From positions 3,603 to 21,903 of the forward strand of contig DBPQ01000047.1 in NCBI GenBank assembly GCA_002304945.1: DNA of 18,301 nucleotides, in the 5' to 3' direction. Below the pieces are notes generated by a model, which ran no database searches, was not told where the DNA came from, and worked only from the letters and a program-made list of their open reading frames with translations. This DNA comes from Actinomycetales bacterium UBA1416 (lineage in GTDB: Bacteria; Actinomycetota; Actinomycetes; Actinomycetales; Actinomycetaceae). Positions 1 to 8,786 of this stretch are shown here, piece after piece; position 1 is the first letter of the stretch, and each line of letters starts with the position of its first letter. The position numbers and the translations under genes were made by a program.

Positions 1-1
1 C

Positions 2-409
2 GGGGCGGACGACTACATGACCAAGCCGTTCAGCCCACGCGAACTGCTCGCCCGGGTGCGGGCCATGCTGCGCCGGCCCCGCACCGGACCGGCCGCTGTC
101 CCCGAGCAGCTCACGATCGGCCCCCTCCTGCTCGACGTCGCCGCCCGCGAGGTCCGCCTCGACGGCGTCCCCGTGGACCTGACGCGCACCGAGTTCGACG
201 TGCTCGCGGCCCTGGCCTCGCGCCCACGTGGGGTCTGGAACCGCCGGCAGCTCATCGAGGAGGTGTGGGGCCGGGGGTGGGTCGGGGACGAGCACCTGGT
301 GGACGTCCACGTCGGGCACCTGCGTCGCAAGCTCGGGGACGATCCGGCCAGTCCCCGCTTCGTGCGAACCGTCCGGGGCGTGGGCTACAGCATCGGGTCC
401 GGCACGTGA
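2..409 (+). CDS. OmpR/PhoB-family response regulator, 5'-truncated
   Basis: This is the C-terminal 135 residues of a two-component response regulator; the start lies outside the window. The visible part opens with the last piece of the receiver domain, including the conserved lysine in the MTKPFSPREL motif. A winged-helix DNA-binding domain follows at about visible residues 38-130, with the typical LTRTEFDVL, VDVHVGHLRRKLG and VRTVRGVGY blocks. It binds promoter DNA after phosphorylation by its partner kinase. The stop codon overlaps the GTG start of the histidine kinase (GTGA), so the two are translationally coupled and very likely partners. The phospho-acceptor aspartate is not in the window. 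The family is certain; the signal and targets are unknown. Confidence 0.93.
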   Translation, partial: GADDYMTKPFSPRELLARVRAMLRRPRTGPAAVPEQLTIGPLLLDVAAREVRLDGVPVDLTRTEFDVLAALASRPRGVWNRRQLIEEVWGRGWVGDEHLVDVHVGHLRRKLGDDPASPRFVRTVRGVGYSIGSGT

Positions 410-1521
410 GCCCGCTCCGCCCGCCCGGGTGGGGCCTCGGCCCCCGCCTCTTCGTGGCGATCACGGGCGTGGTTGTCGTGGCCGCGATCACCGCGTGGGT
501 GGTGGCCACGGCGATCGGACCACGCATCTTCCACGACCACCTGCTGCACAGCGGGACCACCGATCCGGATGCGCTCTTCCACGCCGAGGAGGCGTTCGTG
601 GACGCCTCCACCCTCTCCCTCGCGCTCGCGATGGTGGCGGCACTGGCGACCTCCGCCGTCGTGAGCCTCACCGTGACCCGCCGGGTGGGCCGGTCCCTCG
701 GCCTGGCCACCGACGCCGCCCACCGGGTGGCGGCCGGGGACCACTCGGCCCGCGTGCCGCCTGTCGGGATGGGCCGCGAGTTCGACGAGCTGGCCCACGC
801 GTTCAACGGCATGGCTGCCGAGCTCGGGACCATCGAGGCGAGCCGCACGCGGATGCTCGGCGACCTGGCGCATGAGATGCGCACGCCGGTCGCCACTCTC
901 GACGCCTACCTCGAGGCCATCCAGGACGGGGTGCGGGAACCGGACGGGGACACGGTGACCATGCTGCGCTCCCAGGTGGCCCGCCTCGCGCGGCTCGCCG
1001 AGGACGTCGCCCTCGTCACCACCGCCGAGGAGGGCGGCCTCACCATGCGGCATGGGCCGCTGCCCGTGGGCCGGCTCGTGGCGGACGCCGAGGCACAGGC
1101 AGCCGCCCGGTACGACGACGCCGGCGTCACCCTGGAGGTGCGAGTGACGGCTGAGGCGCGGGACGCCGTCGTCGACGGCGACGGGGACCGGCTGGGACAG
1201 GTGCTCACGAACCTCCTCGACAACGCGCTGCGCCACACGCCCCGTGGCGGGACCGTCACGCTCACCGCTGCGGTGCGCGGCGCTGAGGTGGCGCTGGAGA
1301 TCGCCGACACGGGGGCGGGCATCGCACCGGAGCACCTCCCGCACGTGTTCGAACGCTTCTACCGCGTGGACGCGGCCCGCGACCGTGCCCATGGCGGCTC
1401 GGGCGTGGGGCTCGCGATCGTCCGCGCGATTGTCGTGGCGCACGGCGGTACGGTCACCGCGGCCAGCCCCGGTCCCGGGCAGGGGGCCACGTTCACCATC
1501 AGCCTGGCGCGGATGCCCTGA
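406..1521 (+). CDS. Two-component sensor histidine kinase (HAMP-HisKA-HATPase)
   Basis: A 371-residue membrane sensor kinase starts at GTG 406, which overlaps the regulator stop. A first membrane helix lies near residues 12-35 and a second near 70-92. They flank a short extracytoplasmic loop of roughly 35 residues, too small for a classical folded sensor domain, so sensing may be intramembrane or through a partner. A HAMP-like linker (RRVGRSLGLATDAAHRVAAG) follows. The HisKA box is GDLAHEMRTP with His156 as the phospho-acceptor. The ATPase domain shows the N box with Asn273 (LLDNAL), the G1 box DTGAGI (301-306), FERFYRVD and the G2 box GGSGVGLAI (from 330). It would autophosphorylate and pass phosphate to the upstream regulator. 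Its last 23 bases overlap the end of the convergent GntR gene. Confidence 0.95.
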   Translation: MSPLRPPGWGLGPRLFVAITGVVVVAAITAWVVATAIGPRIFHDHLLHSGTTDPDALFHAEEAFVDASTLSLALAMVAALATSAVVSLTVTRRVGRSLGLATDAAHRVAAGDHSARVPPVGMGREFDELAHAFNGMAAELGTIEASRTRMLGDLAHEMRTPVATLDAYLEAIQDGVREPDGDTVTMLRSQVARLARLAEDVALVTTAEEGGLTMRHGPLPVGRLVADAEAQAAARYDDAGVTLEVRVTAEARDAVVDGDGDRLGQVLTNLLDNALRHTPRGGTVTLTAAVRGAEVALEIADTGAGIAPEHLPHVFERFYRVDAARDRAHGGSGVGLAIVRAIVVAHGGTVTAASPGPGQGATFTISLARMP

Positions 1522-1867
1522 ACGACTGTCGCACCAGGTCGAGGGCGGTGGCCTCGTCCAGGCCGAGGGACCGCGCGGTGTCCACGTACCCCCGGGCTGC
1601 GGCCCGGGCGGCGCGGCCGGTGCCGTCGTCGGCGATGAAGGTGCCGGCCCGCCCACGCCCCTCGACCAGGCCGTCAGCCTCGAGCTCGCGGTAGGCGCGC
1701 GCCACGGTGTTCGCTGCGATCCCGAGTTCCTCGGCGAGCGCGCGCACCGTGGCGAGCCGGTCCCCGGCCTGCAGCTCCCCCGAGTCCACGAGCGCCGTCA
1801 CCTGGGCGCGCACCTGCTCGAAGGGGGGCGTCGTGGACTCCGGGTCCACGGAGAGTCGCGGCGTCAC
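1499..1867 (-). CDS. Short GntR-family (YtrA-like) transcriptional regulator
   Basis: A 122-residue regulator. The GTG start at 1867 is chosen because it overlaps the stop of the ACT-domain gene (GTGA), which marks translational coupling. The winged helix-turn-helix covers about residues 14-80, with PPFEQVRAQV, LPTVRALA-like LATVRALAEELGIAANTVARAYRELEADGLV and GRAGTFI, all typical of GntR proteins. The remaining C-terminal part is only about 40 residues. That is too short for a FadR- or HutC-type ligand domain and fits the YtrA subfamily, which usually acts by dimerisation. Being third gene of the acetohydroxyacid synthase operon it may regulate that operon or a linked transporter; this is inference. 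Its 3' end overlaps the convergent kinase gene by 23 bases. Confidence 0.88.
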   Translation of the reverse strand: MTPRLSVDPESTTPPFEQVRAQVTALVDSGELQAGDRLATVRALAEELGIAANTVARAYRELEADGLVEGRGRAGTFIADDGTGRAARAAARGYVDTARSLGLDEATALDLVRQSFRASAPG

Positions 1868-2112
1868 GCGATCACCTCGACGCTCCGCACGTCCGCGAGG
1901 CGGCGCAGCTGGCGGACGAGGTTCTCGACGTCGCCCGCGGCTCCGAGCCCGACGTCCAGGTGCGTGGTGGCCGGGTCCGTGGCGCGCACGTGCAACTCGA
2001 CGACGGCGGCGCCCCGGTGCCGCAGCAGCCGGCACACCCGCTCGATCAGCTCCGGCGCGGGATCGGCCGCGATGTGCAGGCGGGTGGTCCGGGCCCCCGT
2101 GTCCGCGCCCAT
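1864..2112 (-). CDS. ilvM: Acetohydroxyacid synthase small subunit, single ACT domain (IlvM-like)
   Basis: An 82-residue protein starting at ATG 2112, where TGATG joins it to the stop of the large subunit. It is essentially one ACT domain: TTRLHIAADPAPELIERVC, then RLLRHRGAAVVELHVRA, a second strand region LDVGLGAAGDVENLVRQL and the end DVRSVEVIA. The length and the PEL.ERV.R..RHRG pattern agree with IlvM, the 87-residue regulatory subunit of E. coli isozyme II, as I recall its sequence. The usual actinobacterial IlvN is about 170 residues with a second C-terminal domain, which is absent here. The subunit should activate and stabilise the adjacent catalytic subunit. IlvM-type enzymes are known to be little inhibited by valine; whether that holds here is inference. 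Confidence 0.85.
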   Translation of the reverse strand: MGADTGARTTRLHIAADPAPELIERVCRLLRHRGAAVVELHVRATDPATTHLDVGLGAAGDVENLVRQLRRLADVRSVEVIA

Positions 2113-3839
2113 CACAGCTCCTCCAGCATCGCGTGGTTGGCGGCCCCGGGCGGGACGAGGGGCCAGAGGTTGTCCGCGGCGTCGATGGAGACGTGCAGGA
2201 GGAAGGGTCCGGGCGCTGCCAGCAGCTCGCCCAGCGCCGCGCTGACCTCGGAGGCCTGGTCGATCCGCCGGCCCGGGATCCCGAAGACGGCGGCGAGTGC
2301 CACGAAGTCCGGGTTGTCGTCGAGGGTGGTCTCGGAGTGCCGGCCGCCGAAGAACAGGTCCTGCCACTGGCGGACCATGCCGAGCCGCTGGTTGTCCAGC
2401 AGCACGATCTTCACGGGCAGGCCGTAGCGCCGCACGGTGGCGAGTTCCTGCACGTTCATCATGATCGAGCCGTCCCCGCTCACGCAGATCACGGTGTCCT
2501 GCGGGCGGGCGAGCTGGGCGCCGATGGCGGCGGGCAGGCCGAACCCCATCGTCCCGAGCCCGCCCGAGGTGAGGAAGTCCAGCGGGTGGTCCACGGCCAT
2601 GTGCTGGCACGCCCACATCTGGTGCTGCCCCACGTCCGTGGTGATGACCGTGCGCGGCGGCTTCCGGTCGGAGAGCTCCTTCAGCAGCGCGGGGGCGTGG
2701 ATGCCGGGGCCGGGGTGGTCGTAGCGCCAGCCGTGCGCTGCGAGGGTGGCGCGCACGTGGGCGCGCCAGTCCTCGATCTCCGGGCGCACGGCCAGCTGCG
2801 GGAGGACGGTGCGGAGGTCTCCGATGATCTCCACGTCCGCCTGCCGGATCTTCCCGACCTCCGCCGGGTCGATGTCCAGGTGCACTACGCGTGCGTGAGG
2901 GGCGAAGGAGGGGACGTGCCCGGTCACCCTGTCGTCGAAGCGGGCGCCGACCGCGATCAGCAGGTCGCACTCCTGCACCAGCAGGTTCGCCGCCTTCGTC
3001 CCGTGCATGCCGAGCATGCCGAGGTGGTGCGGGTCGGTGGCGTCCACCGTGCCGAGGGCCTTGGCGGTGGTGGTGGTCGGGATTCCGGTCGCCCGCGCGA
3101 GGGCGCGCAACTCCGCCGTCGCCCCCGCGGCCACCACCCCGCCGCCCACGTACAGGACCGGGCGCCGCGACGCGGCGATGAGGTCGCGAGCGGCGGCGAC
3201 GGCGTCGGCAGGCGGGGGCGGCACGTCGTCGTCGATCGACGACGACGCGCGGGTGGCGGCGTCGAGCGTGGCTGCGTCGAGGGTCGCGAGTTGCGCGTCC
3301 TTGGCGATGTCGATGAGGACCGGGCCGGGGCGGCCGGAGCGGGCGAGGCGGAAGGCGGCGTCGAGGACGCGGGGGAGGTCCGCGACGTCGCGCACGAGGT
3401 AGCTGTGCTTGGTGCAGGCGAGCGACAGGCCGAGGACGTCCACCTCCTGGAAGGCGTCCGTGCCGATGAGCGGTGAGGCCACCTGTCCGGTGATCGCGAC
3501 GATCGGCACCGAGTCGAGCAGGGCGTCCGCCAGCCCGGTGATGAGGTTGGTGGCACCCGGGCCGGAGGTGGCGATGCACACTCCCACCTGCCCGGTGGAG
3601 CGGGCATGCCCGATCGCGGCGATGGCCGCGCCCTGCTCGTGGCGGGTGAGGATGTGCCGGAGGCCGCCGTCGTGGAGGGCGTCGTAGAGGGGCATGATCG
3701 CGCCGCCGGGGTAGCCATGCACGGTGTCGACGCCGAGTTCCCGCAGTCGGCGGACGATCCACTGCGCGCCGGTGAGCGGGGTGGCCGGCGCCGTGGTGGT
3801 GTGGTGCGCGGTCTGGGCGGGGGCCTCGGTGAGGGTCAT
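2112..3839 (-). CDS. ilvG: Acetohydroxyacid (acetolactate) synthase large subunit, isozyme II (IlvG) type
   Basis: A 575-residue ThDP enzyme that condenses pyruvate with pyruvate or 2-oxobutyrate, the first common step of Val, Leu and Ile synthesis. Start ATG 3839 has AGGAGG four bases upstream. The N-terminal ThDP domain (about 24-190) carries the catalytic glutamate Glu68 in RHEQGAA and SGPGATNLITGLADALLDS. The central domain holds MLGMHGTKAAN and GARFDDRVTG. The C-terminal ThDP domain has the metal motif GDGS at 455 through LLDNQ at 480-484, with Trp492 of the herbicide site. The text follows E. coli IlvG closely as I recall it, from GAQW..R.LRE.GVDTV to WPLVPPGA at the C-terminus. A 21-residue N-terminal extension exactly offsets Glu68 from Glu47 of that enzyme. 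A linker near 200-230 contains a small LDAAT duplication. Confidence 0.94.
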   Translation of the reverse strand: MTLTEAPAQTAHHTTTAPATPLTGAQWIVRRLRELGVDTVHGYPGGAIMPLYDALHDGGLRHILTRHEQGAAIAAIGHARSTGQVGVCIATSGPGATNLITGLADALLDSVPIVAITGQVASPLIGTDAFQEVDVLGLSLACTKHSYLVRDVADLPRVLDAAFRLARSGRPGPVLIDIAKDAQLATLDAATLDAATRASSSIDDDVPPPPADAVAAARDLIAASRRPVLYVGGGVVAAGATAELRALARATGIPTTTTAKALGTVDATDPHHLGMLGMHGTKAANLLVQECDLLIAVGARFDDRVTGHVPSFAPHARVVHLDIDPAEVGKIRQADVEIIGDLRTVLPQLAVRPEIEDWRAHVRATLAAHGWRYDHPGPGIHAPALLKELSDRKPPRTVITTDVGQHQMWACQHMAVDHPLDFLTSGGLGTMGFGLPAAIGAQLARPQDTVICVSGDGSIMMNVQELATVRRYGLPVKIVLLDNQRLGMVRQWQDLFFGGRHSETTLDDNPDFVALAAVFGIPGRRIDQASEVSAALGELLAAPGPFLLHVSIDAADNLWPLVPPGAANHAMLEEL

Positions 3840-3855
3840 CGGTCCTCCTGGTGGG

Positions 3856-3895
3856 AAAAGAAAAGGCGCCCGATCACCTTGTGGGCGATGGGCGC
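3856..3895 (-). terminator. Attenuator terminator hairpin with U-rich tract
   Basis: In the transcript (minus strand) the arm at 3895-3884 (GCGCCCATCGCC) pairs with 3878-3866, with one bulged C and one G-U pair, around a five-base loop. It is followed at once by TTTTCTTTT (3864-3856), a clear U tract in otherwise GC-rich DNA. The hairpin ends 17 bases before the synthase start codon and leaves the AGGAGG site free, so it acts on transcription rather than on translation. Confidence 0.85.
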
Positions 3896-3935
3896 GCGGG
3901 GCCAGCCGGCTGACGGGATCAGGATCCCGCGCGCC
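3891..3935 (-). promoter_or_regulatory. Antiterminator pairing that competes with the terminator
   Basis: The leader segment GGCGCGCGGG at 3935-3926, inside codons 9-12 of the leader peptide, is a perfect 10-base complement of CCCGCGCGCC at 3900-3891. The second segment includes the 5' part of the terminator stem, so the two folds exclude each other. A third hairpin, CGGGATC/GATCCCG at 3929-3914 with the leader stop codon in it, overlaps the antiterminator arm and could act as the pause or protector structure. A ribosome stalled on the first Ile codon would leave the antiterminator arm free; one that reaches the stop would cover it. Confidence 0.72.
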
Positions 3936-3960
3936 ACCTGGTAATGAGGATGCTGGCCAT
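3919..3960 (-). CDS. Attenuator leader peptide MASILITRWRAGS (ilv leader)
   Basis: A 14-codon reading frame upstream of the synthase encodes MASILITRWRAGS and ends with TGA at 3921-3919. Codons 4-6 are Ile-Leu-Ile (ATC, CTC, ATT), the end products of the pathway; ATT is an uncommon codon in this GC-rich DNA. Leader peptides of this size with a branched-chain run followed by basic residues are known upstream of ilv genes in Corynebacterium and Streptomyces. A possible -10 box TACCGT lies six bases before the ATG, so the leader may be translated leaderless. A stalled ribosome on the Ile/Leu codons would decide which of the two downstream RNA folds forms. Confidence 0.8.
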   Translation of the reverse strand: MASILITRWRAGS

Positions 3961-3966
3961 GGCTCG

Positions 3967-3972
3967 ACGGTA
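3967..3972 (-). promoter_or_regulatory. Possible -10 box of the ilv operon
   Basis: TACCGT on the minus strand fits TANNNT and stands six bases before the leader ATG at 3960. The -35 region 17 bases further (TCGCAA) matches TTGACA at only three positions. It is plausible as a leaderless promoter but weak; read-through from vapBC, which points the same way 92 bases upstream, is an alternative. Confidence 0.4.
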
Positions 3973-4051
3973 GGCCCGGTAGGCAGGAGTTGCGATGGTC
4001 TGCCCGCATGGCGAGATGACCGGCGGAGCCAACGGGCGCCGGACAGGTGTG

Positions 4052-4489
4052 TCAGGGGAGGAGCTCCTCGGGAGTCTCCACGCGGACGCCGGCGAAGCGG
4101 GAGAAGTCCGCGTCGTAGCTGACGATCCTGGCGCGGTGCTCCCGGGCGAGGGCGGCGAGGTGGGCGTCCGGGACGAGGTTGCCCCCGGTGCCCCGCGCAA
4201 TCAGCAGTTCGCGCAGGTGCCGGGCGTGCTCCGCCGTGGGGTGCACCACCACGGCCCCGGGCGCGGACAGCCAGCTCTCCACCTGGGTGAGCGCGGCCTC
4301 CACGGGGAGAGGGTGCGGGAACAGGCCCGGACGGGTGGTGAGCCGCACGAAGGCGAGCAGGGCCGTCCATGCCAGCCCGACGACGTCGCCCCCGCCCAGC
4401 GCCCCGTCCAGCCAGCGGCGGGCCGCTTGGTGGTGGCGGGAGTCGGCGTTGACCGCGTGGATCAGGACGTTCGCGTCGACGATCCTCAT
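4052..4489 (-). CDS. vapC: PIN-domain ribonuclease toxin (VapC family)
   Basis: A 145-residue PIN-domain protein, expected to be an Mg2+-dependent RNase acting as toxin of a type II module. Acidic residues of the active site are seen at Asp5 (RIVDANVLI), Asp108 (GNLVPDAHLAALA) and Asp126/Asp128 (SYDADF). The glutamate usual in helix 3 is not present: that stretch reads GLAWTALLAFVRL, as in a subgroup of VapC proteins I recall with W at this place. The domain is full length. The ATG start overlaps the antitoxin stop (ATGA). The gene ends 91 bases before the ilv leader and points towards it; a CCGGCG/CGCCGG hairpin at 4020-4042 lies between, without a U tract. Activity is likely but the missing acid leaves some doubt. 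Confidence 0.9.
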   Translation of the reverse strand: MRIVDANVLIHAVNADSRHHQAARRWLDGALGGGDVVGLAWTALLAFVRLTTRPGLFPHPLPVEAALTQVESWLSAPGAVVVHPTAEHARHLRELLIARGTGGNLVPDAHLAALAREHRARIVSYDADFSRFAGVRVETPEELLP

Positions 4490-4752
4490 GCGTCCCGCCG
4501 CAGCTTGCGCAGAAGTTCGGAGTCCTCGAGGTCGGCGGCGGCGCCGAGGGCCCGATCCACGTCGAAGGCCGGCTCCCCGAGGGACACCGCGGTGGTGGCG
4601 AAGGCGATGTCGGCCGCCGGACGTGTGGCGCCGTCGCGGATCGCGCCGTTGAGCGCCTCCTTGAACGAGACCCCCCGCTCGGCCATCCGTCGCCGGATCA
4701 GGTTCTCGACATCCGGGTCAAGGGTGACGGTCGTGCGCACAGATGACAGCAT
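4486..4752 (-). CDS. vapB: Ribbon-helix-helix antitoxin (VapB type)
   Basis: An 88-residue protein (83 residues from the alternative start). The N-terminus RTTVTLDPDVENLIRRRMAERGVSFKEALNGAIRDG is a ribbon-helix-helix DNA-binding domain (about 5-45). The acidic, less ordered C-terminus would wrap the toxin. It overlaps vapC by four bases, the usual order antitoxin then toxin. Two starts are possible: ATG 4752 or GTG 4740 (Val5). The second is attractive because TATGCT, a near-perfect -10 box, spans 4753-4748 with seven bases to that GTG; if it is the promoter, ATG 4752 lies inside it and cannot be the start. RHH antitoxins normally repress their own promoter. Confidence 0.85.
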   Translation of the reverse strand: MLSSVRTTVTLDPDVENLIRRRMAERGVSFKEALNGAIRDGATRPAADIAFATTAVSLGEPAFDVDRALGAAADLEDSELLRKLRRDA

Positions 4753-4753
4753 A
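4748..4753 (-). promoter_or_regulatory. Likely -10 box of the vapBC operon
   Basis: TATGCT on the minus strand, seven bases before GTG 4740, fits a leaderless promoter. No good -35 hexamer is seen 16-18 bases further upstream. Confidence 0.45.
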
Positions 4754-4791
4754 GCATCAACAGAAGTGAAGAGTGAGCATCATCTGCATGA

Positions 4792-4820
4792 AACCTCGCC
4801 ACAGTCACTGGTGCGAGGTT
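4792..4820. repeat. Short inverted repeat (8-bp arms)
   Basis: AACCTCGC at 4792-4799 and GCGAGGTT at 4813-4820 are perfect complements around a 13-base loop. It lies directly next to the larger hairpin at 4822-4861, and the two share the GGCGAGGT / ACCTCGCC word, which suggests one palindromic element. Confidence 0.6.
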
Positions 4821-5724
4821 GTGTGCTGATGGCGAGGTGCAGGAAGCTCGCCATCAGCACAGACCCTCGCCCGCGTGGTACGCCGCCCTCGGGTCGCTCA
4901 TCGGACGCTTCGCCCCACCCATCCTCTCGGGGATCGCGGGAGCCGTGGTCGCCCTCCTCGCCTTCTACGTGCTGAGCGGCTCCGGACTGGGTTCACCGCA
5001 GTTCGCGCTCCTCGACGTCGGGGGCGCGACCGTCACCCAGCTCGGGCGGCGTTACGATCTCGGGTTCCTCGGGGCGCAGGCCCTCATCCTGGCCGCGACG
5101 ACGGTGGCAGCCTTCGCGGTCCACGTCCGGTACCACCGCGGCCGGGTGGTCCCCACCGTGACCGGCGCCGTGCTGATCGTGGGGATCGTCGCCGCGGTGG
5201 TGGCGGGACAGGCCGCCGGGCCGGAGTCCCGGAAGGTCCTGGCCGCACCCGAGCCGCCTGACCGGTGCTACGAGTGGGACCCGACGATCTGCCTGTACGA
5301 GTACCACGCCCGCCACGCCGACGACGTCGCCGGCCGGATCAACACCCTCGTGGACAGCGCACGCGACGCCGGCTACGCGGCCCTCGTGCCTGCGCGCATC
5401 GAGCAGGAGAGCTACAACCACGTGCCGAGCGACCCCACGGTGCGGTCCTTCTTCCTCGACCCGAGCGACCTCGGCAACGCCCAGTGGGAGCAGGAGGTCG
5501 CGATCCAGGGCATGCTCGCACCGAGGTGCGCGGTGCTCGCGAGCGACGAGGGTCCGCCCGCACGGTACTGGGAGGACCTGGCACGGTTGATGGGGACCTG
5601 GTCGATCCTCGCCGGGCTTCCTGACGTCACCGGCCAGTTCGAGACCGAGGCCGACATCCTGCCCCCAGACGAGGTCGCGGACATCCTCGACCGGTGGTCC
5701 CGCTGCGACCTGGGGGACGCATGA
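4819..5724 (+). CDS. Membrane protein with extracytoplasmic C-terminal domain, 5' end doubtful
   Basis: I do not recognise a named family. From TTG 4819 the frame gives 301 residues. Three membrane helices lie at about 33-54, 85-103 and 113-133. A soluble part of about 165 residues follows, most likely outside the membrane, with four cysteines (150, 158, 237, 296) that could form two disulfides. The start of that part (RCYEWDPTICLYEYHARHAD) resembles, as a weak impression, extracytoplasmic parts of actinobacterial ABC-permease-like proteins. No good start or ribosome site exists: TTG 4819 and GTG 4837 both lie within the palindromes, and an in-frame TGA is at 4789. The N-terminus is therefore probably cut or replaced. 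The stop overlaps the next gene (ATGA). Confidence 0.7.
   Translation: MCADGEVQEARHQHRPSPAWYAALGSLIGRFAPPILSGIAGAVVALLAFYVLSGSGLGSPQFALLDVGGATVTQLGRRYDLGFLGAQALILAATTVAAFAVHVRYHRGRVVPTVTGAVLIVGIVAAVVAGQAAGPESRKVLAAPEPPDRCYEWDPTICLYEYHARHADDVAGRINTLVDSARDAGYAALVPARIEQESYNHVPSDPTVRSFFLDPSDLGNAQWEQEVAIQGMLAPRCAVLASDEGPPARYWEDLARLMGTWSILAGLPDVTGQFETEADILPPDEVADILDRWSRCDLGDA
4822..4861. repeat. Perfect 15-bp inverted repeat with 10-base loop
   Basis: TGTGCTGATGGCGAG (4822-4836) is exactly repeated inverted at 4847-4861, with loop GTGCAGGAAG. Such a long perfect hairpin is not expected inside coding sequence. It sits between the divergent vapB gene and the membrane operon and takes in the only possible start codons of the latter. 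It may be a REP- or MITE-like element, a recombination scar or a regulatory hairpin. Confidence 0.75.
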
Positions 5725-6321
5725 CAGTGCGCACGATCCGGAACTTCGCCGTCGTCCGCGAGACCTGGGCGGGCCTCCTCATGCTGGGGATCTCACTCGC
5801 AGTCGGACTCGCCTTCAGCTCGCACGTTCTCACCGAGTTCGGGCCCATCGCGCTGGCCGTTCCACTGCCGGTCCTGCTCGTGGTGCCGGCGATCGCCGGG
5901 ATCGGGGCGGGGATGGCAAGCGTGGAGGACCTGCGGATGCCGTTGCCGGACCCGCCCCTCCTCGCCCGCGCGGGATGGGCGCTCGCCTTCACGGCAGTCG
6001 CCGCCGCCATCGCCCTGGCAGGACTGGCACTCAGCGACGCCGCCACCCCGGCCGCCGTCGTCCGCAACGTGGTCCTCCACGCCGGTCTCGCGCTGCTGCT
6101 CGCCCGGACCGACGGGCGGGTCCTCTGGCTCCCGGGAGTGCTCCTGACCCTCATGGCGATGCTCTTCGGCCAGGGCTCGGCCGGCCGGGAGGTCGCGACG
6201 TGGGCCTTCGCCCTCGACCCCACGGTGGAGCCAAGCCACCTGGGCATCACGGGTGTGGTCTACCTCCTCGGCCTCGCCGCCGTGACCTGGCCGCGCCGGG
6301 ACCGTCTTCCCGGCCGACCCG

Positions 6322-8724
<2,403 letters not shown>

Positions 8725-8786
8725 CTGCGCGATCGTGCCACCACCTCGCGTGAGGGGCAAGGTGCCCGGGATCGCGCTCCACTAGC

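Noticed and set aside
3856..3960. T-box or other riboswitch before the ilv operon
   Set aside because: Only about 120 bases are available and no T-box or specifier stem is visible; the leader peptide and overlapping stems explain it better.
2112..4370. Synthase start further upstream than 3839
   Set aside because: The open frame extends to 4370 but would run through the leader peptide, the attenuator and vapC. ATG 3839 has AGGAGG and aligns with known enzymes.
4819..4821. TTG 4819 as a safe start of the membrane protein
   Set aside because: No ribosome site, and the codons that follow form the arm of a perfect palindrome; the true start is probably missing. The coordinate is kept only as the limit of the open frame.
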